Translations under genes and position numbers: made by a program
The notes under the pieces: model-generated
What the model was told of the DNA's origin: nothing
Seen by the model: only the letters and a program-made list of their open reading frames with translations
Database searches by the model: none
Assembly: GCA_036557365.1 (NCBI GenBank)
Contig: DATBHR010000109.1
Coordinates: 1 to 64,000 of the forward strand
From: DATKHR01 sp036557365
Lineage (GTDB): Bacteria > Acidobacteriota > Vicinamibacteria > Vicinamibacterales > CAVVIG01
Direction: 5' to 3'
Length of the DNA stretch: 64,000 nt
Shown here: positions 43,589-51,508 of the stretch, one piece after another
Position numbering within the stretch: the first letter of the stretch is position 1
Layout: every line of letters starts with the position of its first letter

Positions 43589-45124
43589 ATGCCGGTCCGT
43601 CATCTCGCCGCTCTCCTGATCATCGCTCTCGCGGCGCTTCAGCCGACAACCGCGCACGTCCATCGCCAGCTGCTCATCATCGTCGACGGACTGCGGCCGG
43701 ACTACGTGACCCCCAATGTGATGCCGAACCTCGTCGCGCTCGGCAAGCGCGGCGTCATGTTCGAGCACCATCATTCCGTGTTTCCGACCGTAACGCGCGT
43801 CAACGCCGCGTCGATTGCGACCGGCGCGTATCCGCAGTCACACGGCTTGCTCGGGAACTCGGTGTTCTTTCCGAAAGTGGACGCGACGAAGTTTCTCGAC
43901 ACGGCTGATCGCGAGAGCCTGCTGAAGGTCGCGCGAGCGGAAGGGCGGCTGCTGACCGCGCCGACGCTCGCCGAGATGCTCCGTGATGCGGGGCGGCGAC
44001 TGCTGGTCGTGAGCTCGGGATCGGCCGGATCGGCGCTGTTGAACAACCCCACCGTCGCAGGCGGCGCGATCCTTCACTTTCAGTTCGCAGAACCCGCCCA
44101 GTACATGGAGGATCTCGAGCGGCTTGGCCCGCTGCCAAAGGCGGATGCCCGCGACGGATCGCTCGATCGATTCGCGGTTGACGCGTTCCTGAAAGTCGGG
44201 ATTCCAAAGGTCGATCCGTCGGTCACGATCATGTGGCTGAGCGATCTCGATACCGCCGCACATGCTCACGGCGTCGGCACGCCGGCGACGATCGCCACGC
44301 TCGAGCATGTGGACAACGACATCAAGATCGTGCTCGACGGCCTGAGCGCCGCGCACCTGCTCGATGACTACGACATCTGGGTGAGCTCCGACCACGGCTT
44401 CTCGACTTACACGGGCGCGCCGGACGTGAGTGCTCTGCTGCAGCCGTACATGCGCGCGCTGCCCGACGGCTCGCCGCGGATCGTCGCGAACGGCGGCGCC
44501 GTCTACGTCCGCGACGGTGACGAAGCGACGATCTCGGCCATCACCGGCACGCTGCAGCGCACGGCGGGAATCGGCGCCATCTTCACGCGCGCCGCCACGC
44601 CGTGGCAGTTCGAAGGACATGTCCCCGGCACGCTGTCGTTCGATGCGATCCGCTGGCAGCACGATCGCTCGGCACAAATCCTCTACTCGCCCGACTGGAC
44701 CGATGCGGCGAACGCCGACGGGCGGCCCGGCACGACCGCGTCGCGCGGAACGGCCGGACACGGCAGCTCGAGTCCCTGGGACGTCCACAACACGGCGATC
44801 GCGGCAGGCCCCGATGTCAGAAGCGGCAGGACGATCCAGACGCCGAGCGCCAACGTGGACTTCGCGCCGACGTTCCTCGAGCTGCTCGGAATCGCGATTC
44901 CATCGTCTATCGAGGGACGCTCGCTGCGTGAGGCGCTGACGACCCGCGATCAACAGGCATCGCCGACCGTTCGACCGTTCGATGCGACGACACGCACAGC
45001 GGACGGCACGTACGCGCTGACCGCCGCGTTCTCCATCGTCCAGTCGGCCGGCAAGGAATATCGGTACTTCGACCGGACGACCGTGGTCCGTCAGCCGCGA
45101 AGCGAGCGCGACAATCCGAGATAG
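43589..45124 (+). CDS. Alkaline-phosphatase-superfamily phosphodiesterase
   Basis: A 511-residue exported hydrolase of the type I phosphodiesterase/nucleotide pyrophosphatase family. A signal peptide (LAALLIIALAALQPTTAH) is followed by the first metal-binding Asp in LLIIVDGLRPDY and the nucleophile Thr in FPTVTRVNAASIATG. Later ligands sit in SDLDTAAHAHG and SSDHGFSTY, and a His near GTAGHGSSSPWD. The complete two-metal site suggests active hydrolysis of phosphodiesters or phosphonates in the periplasm. The last 34 bases overlap the convergent monooxygenase gene. Confidence 0.88.
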   Translation: MPVRHLAALLIIALAALQPTTAHVHRQLLIIVDGLRPDYVTPNVMPNLVALGKRGVMFEHHHSVFPTVTRVNAASIATGAYPQSHGLLGNSVFFPKVDATKFLDTADRESLLKVARAEGRLLTAPTLAEMLRDAGRRLLVVSSGSAGSALLNNPTVAGGAILHFQFAEPAQYMEDLERLGPLPKADARDGSLDRFAVDAFLKVGIPKVDPSVTIMWLSDLDTAAHAHGVGTPATIATLEHVDNDIKIVLDGLSAAHLLDDYDIWVSSDHGFSTYTGAPDVSALLQPYMRALPDGSPRIVANGGAVYVRDGDEATISAITGTLQRTAGIGAIFTRAATPWQFEGHVPGTLSFDAIRWQHDRSAQILYSPDWTDAANADGRPGTTASRGTAGHGSSSPWDVHNTAIAAGPDVRSGRTIQTPSANVDFAPTFLELLGIAIPSSIEGRSLREALTTRDQQASPTVRPFDATTRTADGTYALTAAFSIVQSAGKEYRYFDRTTVVRQPRSERDNPR

Positions 45125-46245
45125 CGCTCGACGTTGCGCGCCAGCCGGCGCGACGCGCGATTGGCCTCGAAGAGATGTCCGCGAAGCGTATGCGTGAAGC
45201 CGACGAAGTACAAGCCGCCGAGCGGCGTCGGCTCGCCTGATTCGCCGCGCGGCTCTCCGATGTCGTCGATGACGCCCGGCACGTCAACAATCGACTCGAG
45301 GCCGGTTGAGAATCCTGTCGCGGCGATGATCGCATCGAACGGTTCGGTCGAGCCGTCCGCGAACACGCCGCCGTCGTCGTTCAGGCGCTCCAGCGCCGGC
45401 CTCACCTGAATCCGCCCGCGCTTGAGCGCATCAACGAATCCGACGTCGATGAGCGGCACGCGCTTCGTCGTGTACGGATTGAAGTTGCCGCGCGGCATGC
45501 CGTACCGCGTGAGGTCCCCGATCGTGAGACGCGCGGTCGCCCACCCGATTCGATTCGAGATCGCAGGCGGCAGCAGGCTCAACAGCAGGCTCGTGCGCTG
45601 CACGGGCATGCCGAACGGATCGCGCGGGACGATCGGCGGCGGCGTTCGCACGCTGACCGCGACGTACGCCGCGCGGTGATCGATCAGGTCGGTCGCGATC
45701 TCCGCGCCGCTGTTCCCGACGCCGACGACGAGGACGCGCTGACCGACGTACGGCGACGCGTTCGTGTACGCGCTCGAGTGCACCAGGCGCCCTTTGTAGC
45801 GCTCGCGCCCGGGCCACGGAGGAACGATCGGCTGCCGGTATTGTCCCGTCGCGACGACAACGACCGCGCTCTGCCACATGTCGTTCGCCGGTCCGAGTGT
45901 CTCGATCGTCCACCCGGTGGACGAGTCGCTGCTCTCGCGAATCTTCTGGACCGTCGTCCCTGTGACGACGCGCAATCCGAAGTGACGCGCGTAGTGCGCG
46001 AGGTACTCCACCACGTCGTCTCGCGACAGGTACTGCGGATAGCGGCCCGGAATCGGCCAATGCGCAAGGCCCGAGAATCGGCGGACGGTATGGAGGTGAA
46101 GGCGATCGTAACGACGCGCCCACGTGCCTCCGATCGCGGGGTCCCGTTCCAGGACCACGGCCTCGATGCCGCGCTTGGCGAGTGCTGCGGCGGACGAGAG
46201 GCCCGACGCTCCGCCGCCGACGATGACCACGGTCGATTCAGGCAC
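45091..46245 (-). CDS. Flavin-containing monooxygenase
   Basis: A 384-residue FAD/NADP-binding protein. The N-terminal FAD Rossmann motif is VVIVGGGASGLSSAAAL and the NADP motif is VVGVGNSGAEIATD at mid-protein, with the ATGFSTGLES segment near the C-terminus. This layout is that of class B monooxygenases (FMO, YUC-like or Baeyer-Villiger relatives), which oxygenate soft nucleophiles or ketones. The short FMO-type length favours the FMO/YUC side. It starts at GTG 46245, 34 bases after the MASE1 kinase gene on the same strand. Confidence 0.87.
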   Translation of the reverse strand: MPESTVVIVGGGASGLSSAAALAKRGIEAVVLERDPAIGGTWARRYDRLHLHTVRRFSGLAHWPIPGRYPQYLSRDDVVEYLAHYARHFGLRVVTGTTVQKIRESSDSSTGWTIETLGPANDMWQSAVVVVATGQYRQPIVPPWPGRERYKGRLVHSSAYTNASPYVGQRVLVVGVGNSGAEIATDLIDHRAAYVAVSVRTPPPIVPRDPFGMPVQRTSLLLSLLPPAISNRIGWATARLTIGDLTRYGMPRGNFNPYTTKRVPLIDVGFVDALKRGRIQVRPALERLNDDGGVFADGSTEPFDAIIAATGFSTGLESIVDVPGVIDDIGEPRGESGEPTPLGGLYFVGFTHTLRGHLFEANRASRRLARNVERYLGLSRSLRG

Positions 46246-46278
46246 AGCGTTCCTGCGGCGCGTGACGAGCCCGCCGCG

Positions 46279-47754
46279 CTACGAACCCTGAAGCAGCGGC
46301 ACGCTCGCGAAGACCTCGGTGCCCTGCGCGTTCGTCGAGTGGATGACGAGCTCGCCGCCGACGACGTTCAGGCGTTCGCGCATGCTGGCGAGTCCGATGC
46401 CGTCGGGTTGCGTGTGCGTCGAGAAGCCGACGCCGCGGTCGCGAATCGTCAGCAGCGCCCTTGTCGGCTCGCGCACGAGCTCCACGCTGATCTGCTGCGC
46501 GCCGCTGTGCTTCACGGCGTTCTTCAGCGCTTCTTGCGCGACGCGGTAGAGGCACACCGCGACACGCTCGGGCAACCCGTCGGCGCCGCGCTCCACGAGG
46601 TCGACGGCGACACTATGCTGCGTGGACACTTGCTGGCACCACGCGCGCAGCGCGTGCGAGAGGCCGACGTGCCCGATGTGAGAATCGTGCAGCTCGCGCG
46701 AGAGGTGGTGCAGATCGGCCGAGAGGAGGTTGACGTACTCGCGCGCGATGCGGAGGTCCTGCCCCTCTTCGAGCGCCATGCCGAGGATGGCGAGGCGCTG
46801 GCCGATGTCGTCGTGCAGCTGGCGTGAAATCCGGCGGCGCTCGTCCTCCTGCGCCGTCATCAGGTTGCCGGCGAGCTGCCGGAGCATCTCCTCCTGGCGG
46901 CGCCGCTCGTCCAGCAGCATCGCGATGATCGTGGACGGCAGCGTGATGAAGAAGAGAAACATCTGGACGCCGAGCACGTTCAGCGTCGCGCCGTACGCGG
47001 TGAACGGCCCCGCGCCGCGGTTCACGCCCCAGATGGCGAACAGCGAGATGATCGCCGGCGTCAGCGCCGTGCCTGCCGGTCCGAACCGCGCGATGGCCCA
47101 GACGACGAACGGCACCGGTGCGTACGCGAGAATCGGCGCGTACGCGCCGCCCCACGTCGCCCTGAACGGAAACGCGAGCCACGACGCGACCGACAGTCCG
47201 GCCGCCAGGCAGACGAGCTCGGCGATCGGCGCGCGCGGCCGCTTGAAGCGCCCGTAGGCGACGAACAGGATCAGCGGCACGAAAATCATGATCGCGAGGC
47301 TGTCGCCGATGAGCCAGGAGTACCACGCGTGCCAGAACGGCTCGCTGAGCGCGATGTGGATCGCGGCGCTGACCGTCGCAGAGAGCGTCGGAACGAAGAC
47401 CGCGCCGACGATCAGGAGGACGGCGAGCTCGCGAAAGGTGGCGAGCGTGCATGGACGCCCGAGCGTGCGGCGGATCAGGTACGCGCTGAGCAGCGCCCTG
47501 CACGCGTCGTTGACGAAAAAGCCGATGGAGAACCAGAACTCCATCGGCCGCGCGAACGCGTACACGAGTCGGATCGGCAGCGCGGCCGCGACGTAAATCC
47601 ACCACCGCGCCGGCGTGTCCAGAAGGAGCGCGCCGAGCAGGACCGCGTCCGGCGGCCACAGCGGCGCGCCGGCGCTGAACGTCGCCGCCATCGCCCAGGC
47701 GTAAGCGGCGACGTAGCCGATCTCGAAAATCGCGATCTTGCGAAACGCGCTCAT
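46279..47754 (-). CDS. MASE1-domain histidine kinase
   Basis: A 491-residue membrane sensor kinase. The first 285 residues contain about eight helices of the MASE1 integral sensor type, including AATFSAGAPLWPPDAVLLGA. A short linker with MLLDERRRQEEMLRQLAG leads to HisKA_3 (RRISRQLHDDIGQRLA) and an HATPase with NAVKHSGAQ and IRDRGVGFS. The NarL-type kinase would phosphorylate a LuxR-type regulator, but none lies next to it, so it is an orphan kinase here. It is preceded by DinB and followed by a monooxygenase on the same strand. Confidence 0.9.
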   Translation of the reverse strand: MSAFRKIAIFEIGYVAAYAWAMAATFSAGAPLWPPDAVLLGALLLDTPARWWIYVAAALPIRLVYAFARPMEFWFSIGFFVNDACRALLSAYLIRRTLGRPCTLATFRELAVLLIVGAVFVPTLSATVSAAIHIALSEPFWHAWYSWLIGDSLAIMIFVPLILFVAYGRFKRPRAPIAELVCLAAGLSVASWLAFPFRATWGGAYAPILAYAPVPFVVWAIARFGPAGTALTPAIISLFAIWGVNRGAGPFTAYGATLNVLGVQMFLFFITLPSTIIAMLLDERRRQEEMLRQLAGNLMTAQEDERRRISRQLHDDIGQRLAILGMALEEGQDLRIAREYVNLLSADLHHLSRELHDSHIGHVGLSHALRAWCQQVSTQHSVAVDLVERGADGLPERVAVCLYRVAQEALKNAVKHSGAQQISVELVREPTRALLTIRDRGVGFSTHTQPDGIGLASMRERLNVVGGELVIHSTNAQGTEVFASVPLLQGS

Positions 47755-47773
47755 CCCCTCGTCGACGGCGGGC

Positions 47774-48343
47774 CTACTTCTTGCCGTACTTCTCCATCAT
47801 CTCCTTGAACATCTGATCCGGCGTCTTCTTCTCCCGGATCATCTGCTGGATCATCTCGGTCGACGGCGGCGTGATGTGATTCGCGCGCAGGTAGCCGACG
47901 ACGTTTCCGTAGATCTCGTTGTTGTGGACCGTCGTATGGAGGAACGAGAAGACCATCTGCGGCGTCGAGAGGATCTTCGCATCGTCGAGCTTCTCGAACG
48001 TCGCGTCGCAGTACTCGAACGACTCCTTCAGGTTCTTCAGGATCTCGTCCTTCGTCTTGAGCAGATCGGTCTTCGCCTTGGGCATCGGATTCGCCTCGCC
48101 GCGCAGCGTCGAACAATCGAGATAATTGCGCTCGGTCGAATGGTTGATCCATTGCCCGAAGTCCATCTGCTCGGGGGCAATCTTGAACGTGTACTTGTCG
48201 GCGGGCATCACGGTCGCCGCGCCGAGCAGGAACAGCCGCACCGGCGTGTAGTACCGCTGGATGTTCGTCGTCTTGAGGTTGTCCTCCGCGTGCAGCGGCG
48301 CGGCGGCAAGCAGGCTGGCCATCAGGAACAACACTTTCTTCAT
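47774..48343 (-). CDS. DinB-family protein with signal peptide
   Basis: A 189-residue exported protein. A signal peptide (KVLFLMASLLAAAPLHAE) is followed by a four-helix DinB/YfiT-like bundle with metal-ligand candidates His in WINHSTERNYLD and His in FLHTTVHNNEIYGN. DinB-like proteins are metal-dependent thiol transferases or remain uncharacterised; a secreted member is less usual. The Shine-Dalgarno-like GGAGGG before ATG 48343 fixes the start. Confidence 0.82.
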   Translation of the reverse strand: MKKVLFLMASLLAAAPLHAEDNLKTTNIQRYYTPVRLFLLGAATVMPADKYTFKIAPEQMDFGQWINHSTERNYLDCSTLRGEANPMPKAKTDLLKTKDEILKNLKESFEYCDATFEKLDDAKILSTPQMVFSFLHTTVHNNEIYGNVVGYLRANHITPPSTEMIQQMIREKKTPDQMFKEMMEKYGKK

Positions 48344-48359
48344 GTCGGACCCTCCAGGA

Positions 48360-48745
48360 ATCCTGAGAGCGGCCTTTGTACTACACTTCGCCGGCGTCGG
48401 ACTGATGTTCGTCGTCACGCTGGTCTCCGAGTTTCGCGGGACGACGCCGCAGATCGACGCGTTCGGCACGCCGGCCGTCGTCCACTTCAGCGGGGTCCTT
48501 TCCTGACAGCATCGTGACCGCGCCGTGGCCGACGATGGTCGGCGCGCGCATCGCGCTCGGTGCGTATCTGGGCCTCCTCGCGTCTGCGGCTGAGCTGGCC
48601 GCGAGCCCGATGTCGCCGTTTGCGATCGGGACGGCAGCGATGGTCCTCCTCTTCGTCGGGATCCCACAACGCGTGGGACACGATTACTTATCTCGTCGTG
48701 GTGCGGTGGCAGGAACGCGCGCACGAGGATCCACCGTCGGCCTGA
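48360..48745 (+). pseudogene. Frameshifted hypothetical membrane protein gene
   Basis: Three frames together spell a membrane protein. LRAAFVLHFAGVGLMFVVTL and FGTPAVVHFSGVL occur in one frame. IVTAPWPTMVGARIALGAY to MVLLFVGI (48509-48665) lies in a second, and HNAWDTITYLVVVRWQERAH in a third. The combined pattern (four helices, ending with an HNAWD-type segment) is one I know from small conserved membrane proteins, but here at least two shifts break it. It is probably a recent pseudogene of unknown function, and the only content between the DinB gene and the stressosome operon. Confidence 0.55.
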
Positions 48746-48824
48746 CGCATTCATCGCGGACTTCGCCCCCGGCCCGCGTAATCCTTGAGATATAGTTCCG
48801 TCTTTGCCCTGGGGGAATGACACG

Positions 48825-49733
48825 ATGACTACGAGCGGCAAAACCCGCCTTCCGGAGATCGTCAAAGACAAACAGGATTCGATCCTGTCCGAGTGGATCG
48901 CGCATCAGCTCGCCAGCGTCGCGAATCGCCGCGACCTCATCAACCAGGCCGAGCTCGAGCGTCAGTCGCGGGAATTCCTTCGAACATTCGTCGAAGCCGC
49001 GCAGACCGGCGAGGGAGGCGACATTCACGGCGCCGGCTGGGAGGCCACGCGCGAGCTGCTGAACAGGATCTCGCAGTCGAGGGCGCTGCAGGGGTTTTCG
49101 CCCAGCGAAACGGCGACGTTCATCTTCTCGCTGAAGCAGCCGCTGTTTTCGGCGCTGCGCGAAAAGGTGAAAGACGCACAGACCCTCGCCGACGAAACCT
49201 GGATCGCGACGAAGATGCTGGACGCGCTCGGCCTCCACACGACCGAGGCGTACTTGAAGACGCGCGAGTCCGTCATCAATCGCCAGCAGCAGGAGCTGCT
49301 CGAACTGTCCACACCGGTGGTGACGCTGTGGGACGGCATCCTCGCCCTGCCGCTCATCGGCACGCTTGACAGCGCGCGCACGCAGGTCGTCATGGAAAGC
49401 CTGCTCCAGCGCATTGTCGAAACCGGATCGCTCATCGCCATCCTCGACATCACCGGCGTGCCAACGGTCGACACGCTCGTCGCGCAGCACCTGCTCAAAA
49501 CAGTCGCGGCTGCTCGACTGATGGGTGCCGACTGCATCATCAGCGGCATCCGGCCGCAGATCGCGCAGACCATCGTGCACCTCGGCGTCGATCTGAACTC
49601 GGTCGTCACGAAGGCCACGCTGGCCGACGCGTTCAAGGTGGCGCTCAAGCGGTCGGGGTTGGCGGTCACCCGGGCAGCACAATTGACGAAGATGGAGGCG
49701 CCGCAGGCGGCGCAGCACAAGAGCGAGGCCTGA
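48825..49733 (+). CDS. rsbR: Stressosome protein RsbR (STAS domain)
   Basis: A 302-residue RsbR-type stressosome subunit. The N-terminal part (residues 1-155) is a helical RsbRD/globin-like sensor (ILSEWIAHQLASVANRRDLI), followed by a long linker helix and a C-terminal STAS domain (160-280) with ILDITGVPTVDTLVAQHLL and GIRPQIAQTIVHLG. Thr near 217 (in VDT) and Thr near 249 (in AQT) match the two sites phosphorylated by RsbT in Bacillus subtilis RsbR. With RsbS it should build the large cytosolic complex that holds RsbT. Its stop overlaps the rsbS start (TGATG). ATG 48825 has GGGGGA upstream. Confidence 0.92.
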   Translation: MTTSGKTRLPEIVKDKQDSILSEWIAHQLASVANRRDLINQAELERQSREFLRTFVEAAQTGEGGDIHGAGWEATRELLNRISQSRALQGFSPSETATFIFSLKQPLFSALREKVKDAQTLADETWIATKMLDALGLHTTEAYLKTRESVINRQQQELLELSTPVVTLWDGILALPLIGTLDSARTQVVMESLLQRIVETGSLIAILDITGVPTVDTLVAQHLLKTVAAARLMGADCIISGIRPQIAQTIVHLGVDLNSVVTKATLADAFKVALKRSGLAVTRAAQLTKMEAPQAAQHKSEA

Positions 49734-50122
49734 TGGAGCGCATCCCGATCCTCAAGATGCGTGATTGCCTTCTCGTCTCGATTCAGGTCGACATGCATGA
49801 TCAGCTGGCGTTGCAGCTGCAGGACGATTTGACGCAGCGCATCGCCGACACTGGCGCGCGCGGCGTGCTCATCGACATCTCTGCGCTCGAGATGGTCGAT
49901 TCCTTCATCGGCCGCATGCTCGCGAACATCGCATCGATGTCCCGCATTCTCGACGCGCAGACCGTCGTCGTCGGCATGCGTCCGGCGGTGGCGATCACGC
50001 TGGTCGAACTGGGCCTGTCGTTGCCCGGCGTGCGCACGGCGCTCGACGTCGAGCGCGGAATGGATCTCCTCTCATCGTCATGGGACCCGACGGGGCAGGC
50101 CGATCATGCCGCCCTTGGTTGA
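49733..50122 (+). CDS. rsbS: Stressosome protein RsbS (STAS domain)
   Basis: A 129-residue single STAS domain. The segment GVLIDISALEMVDSFIGRML matches the RsbS phosphorylation loop; Ser57 corresponds to Ser59 of B. subtilis RsbS. The GMRPAVAITLVELGLSLPGV stretch is also typical. In the stressosome it binds and restrains RsbT until phosphorylated. It overlaps rsbR by one base and rsbT by 17 bases, so translation is likely coupled. Confidence 0.93.
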   Translation: MERIPILKMRDCLLVSIQVDMHDQLALQLQDDLTQRIADTGARGVLIDISALEMVDSFIGRMLANIASMSRILDAQTVVVGMRPAVAITLVELGLSLPGVRTALDVERGMDLLSSSWDPTGQADHAALG

Positions 50123-50507
50123 TACGCACCCGTTGTCGATTCCCGAACACGTCGTGATGGTTCGCCAGGCGGTCCGCAAGCGTGCGGTCGAGGTCGGCTT
50201 CAGCCTGGTGGAACAGACGAAAATCGTGACGGCCGCGAGCGAACTGGCGCGCAACACGATTCAGCACGGCGGCGGCGGGCAGGCGACGATCGAGGTCGTC
50301 GTCGACGGCGTGCGCCGCGGGATCCGGCTCGCCTTCGAAGATTCGGGCCCGGGCATTGCAAACGTCGAACTCGCGATGAAGGACGGCTTCTCGACCGGCG
50401 GCGGACTCGGACTCGGACTATCGGGCGCCAAGCGCCTGTCGAACGAGTTCCAGATCACGACGACCGTCGGCGCCGGCACTCGCGTGGTCATCACGCGATG
50501 GAAGTAG
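50106..50507 (+). CDS. rsbT: Switch kinase RsbT (GHKL anti-sigma-type Ser/Thr kinase)
   Basis: A 133-residue GHKL-fold Ser/Thr kinase. The N box is TAASELARNTIQHGG (Asn near 49), the G1 box EDSGPGIAN and the G2 box STGGGLGLGLSGAKRL. It matches RsbT in length and pattern. It should phosphorylate RsbR and RsbS under stress and then leave the complex to activate a downstream phosphatase. The start overlaps the end of rsbS and the stop overlaps the next gene by ten bases. Confidence 0.92.
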   Translation: MPPLVDTHPLSIPEHVVMVRQAVRKRAVEVGFSLVEQTKIVTAASELARNTIQHGGGGQATIEVVVDGVRRGIRLAFEDSGPGIANVELAMKDGFSTGGGLGLGLSGAKRLSNEFQITTTVGAGTRVVITRWK

Positions 50508-51508
50508 CCTCGAGCCATCGACAAATTCCAGTCACTGAGGCCAGCCAACCCTCCGCTGCCAGATCGGCCGCCAGAGACGCCGCCGAGATGGCGGGCTTCG
50601 GCGAGGAAGACTCGTACAGAGCAGGACTGGTCGCCACGGAGCTGGCGACGAACCTGGTCAAGCACGCGACCGGCGGCGAACTGCTCGTCCGCCATACACG
50701 ACTGTCACCGAAGGCCGAGCTGGAACTCATCGCGATCGACCGCGGGCCCGGCATCGCGGACCTCTCGCGCAGCCTTGCGGACGGTTACTCGACGGCCGGG
50801 ACGTCCGGCACCGGGCTCGGCGCCATTCGTCGCCTCGCGGACGAGTTCGATGTCCACTCCGATCAACGCGGGACCGTCGTCGTCGCGCGCCTTCGCGAGA
50901 AGCGCGCGAAGGCCGTCGATCAGGCCGCGATGGAAATCGCCGGCATCTCGGTCGCGATGCGCGGCGAAATGGTGTGTGGCGACTCGTGGCAGATTCATCG
51001 TGATGTCGATAGTGCGTTAATCGTCGTCGCGGACGGCCTGGGACACGGCCTTCAGGCCTGGCAAGCGTCGAGCGCCGCGGTCACCTCGGTGGATGTGCAC
51101 GGCGTGCTCGACACGGTCGGACTCCTGCGGGCGATGCACGATGGTCTGCGATCGACGCGCGGTGCCGCCGCAGCGGTCGCCGACATCCGTCTTCGCCAGC
51201 ACATCGTCAAGTACGCCGGCATCGGCAACATCAGCGCGACGCTGACGGCGACGACCGTCACGCGCCATCTCGTCTCGTCGAACGGCATCCTCGGCCATGA
51301 AGCCCATCAGTTTCGCGAGTTCACGTATCCGTGGGAGTCCGGCACGACGTTCGTCGTACACTCGGACGGCCTCGGCACTCACTGGTCGCTCGACGAGTAT
51401 CGAGGCCTGCGTTCGCGTCAGCCAACGACGATGGCGGCGGTGCTCTATCGCGACTTCAGCCGGCAGCGGGACGATGTGACGGTGGTAGTGGGGAGACAGC
51501 GGGTGTGA
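50498..51508 (+). CDS. GHKL ATPase fused to SpoIIE/PP2C phosphatase (RsbX-like)
   Basis: A 336-residue fusion. Residues 1-135 are an RsbT/RsbW-like GHKL ATPase with N box TELATNLVKHA, G1 IDRGPGIADL and G2 GTSGTGLGAIRRL. Residues 145-336 are an SpoIIE-type PP2C phosphatase with metal-binding residues in CGDSW (near 161), VADGLGHG (near 179), HSDGLG (near 289) and RDDVTVVV (near 325). The phosphatase part resembles RsbX, which resets the stressosome by dephosphorylating RsbR and RsbS. The fused ATPase could bind STAS proteins and deliver them. It is coupled to the next gene through GTGA. Confidence 0.9.
   Translation: MEVASSHRQIPVTEASQPSAARSAARDAAEMAGFGEEDSYRAGLVATELATNLVKHATGGELLVRHTRLSPKAELELIAIDRGPGIADLSRSLADGYSTAGTSGTGLGAIRRLADEFDVHSDQRGTVVVARLREKRAKAVDQAAMEIAGISVAMRGEMVCGDSWQIHRDVDSALIVVADGLGHGLQAWQASSAAVTSVDVHGVLDTVGLLRAMHDGLRSTRGAAAAVADIRLRQHIVKYAGIGNISATLTATTVTRHLVSSNGILGHEAHQFREFTYPWESGTTFVVHSDGLGTHWSLDEYRGLRSRQPTTMAAVLYRDFSRQRDDVTVVVGRQRV

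Noticed and set aside
48791..48796. TATAGT before rsbR as a -10 box
   Set aside because: No -35 element at the expected distance; it may still be real but cannot be supported.
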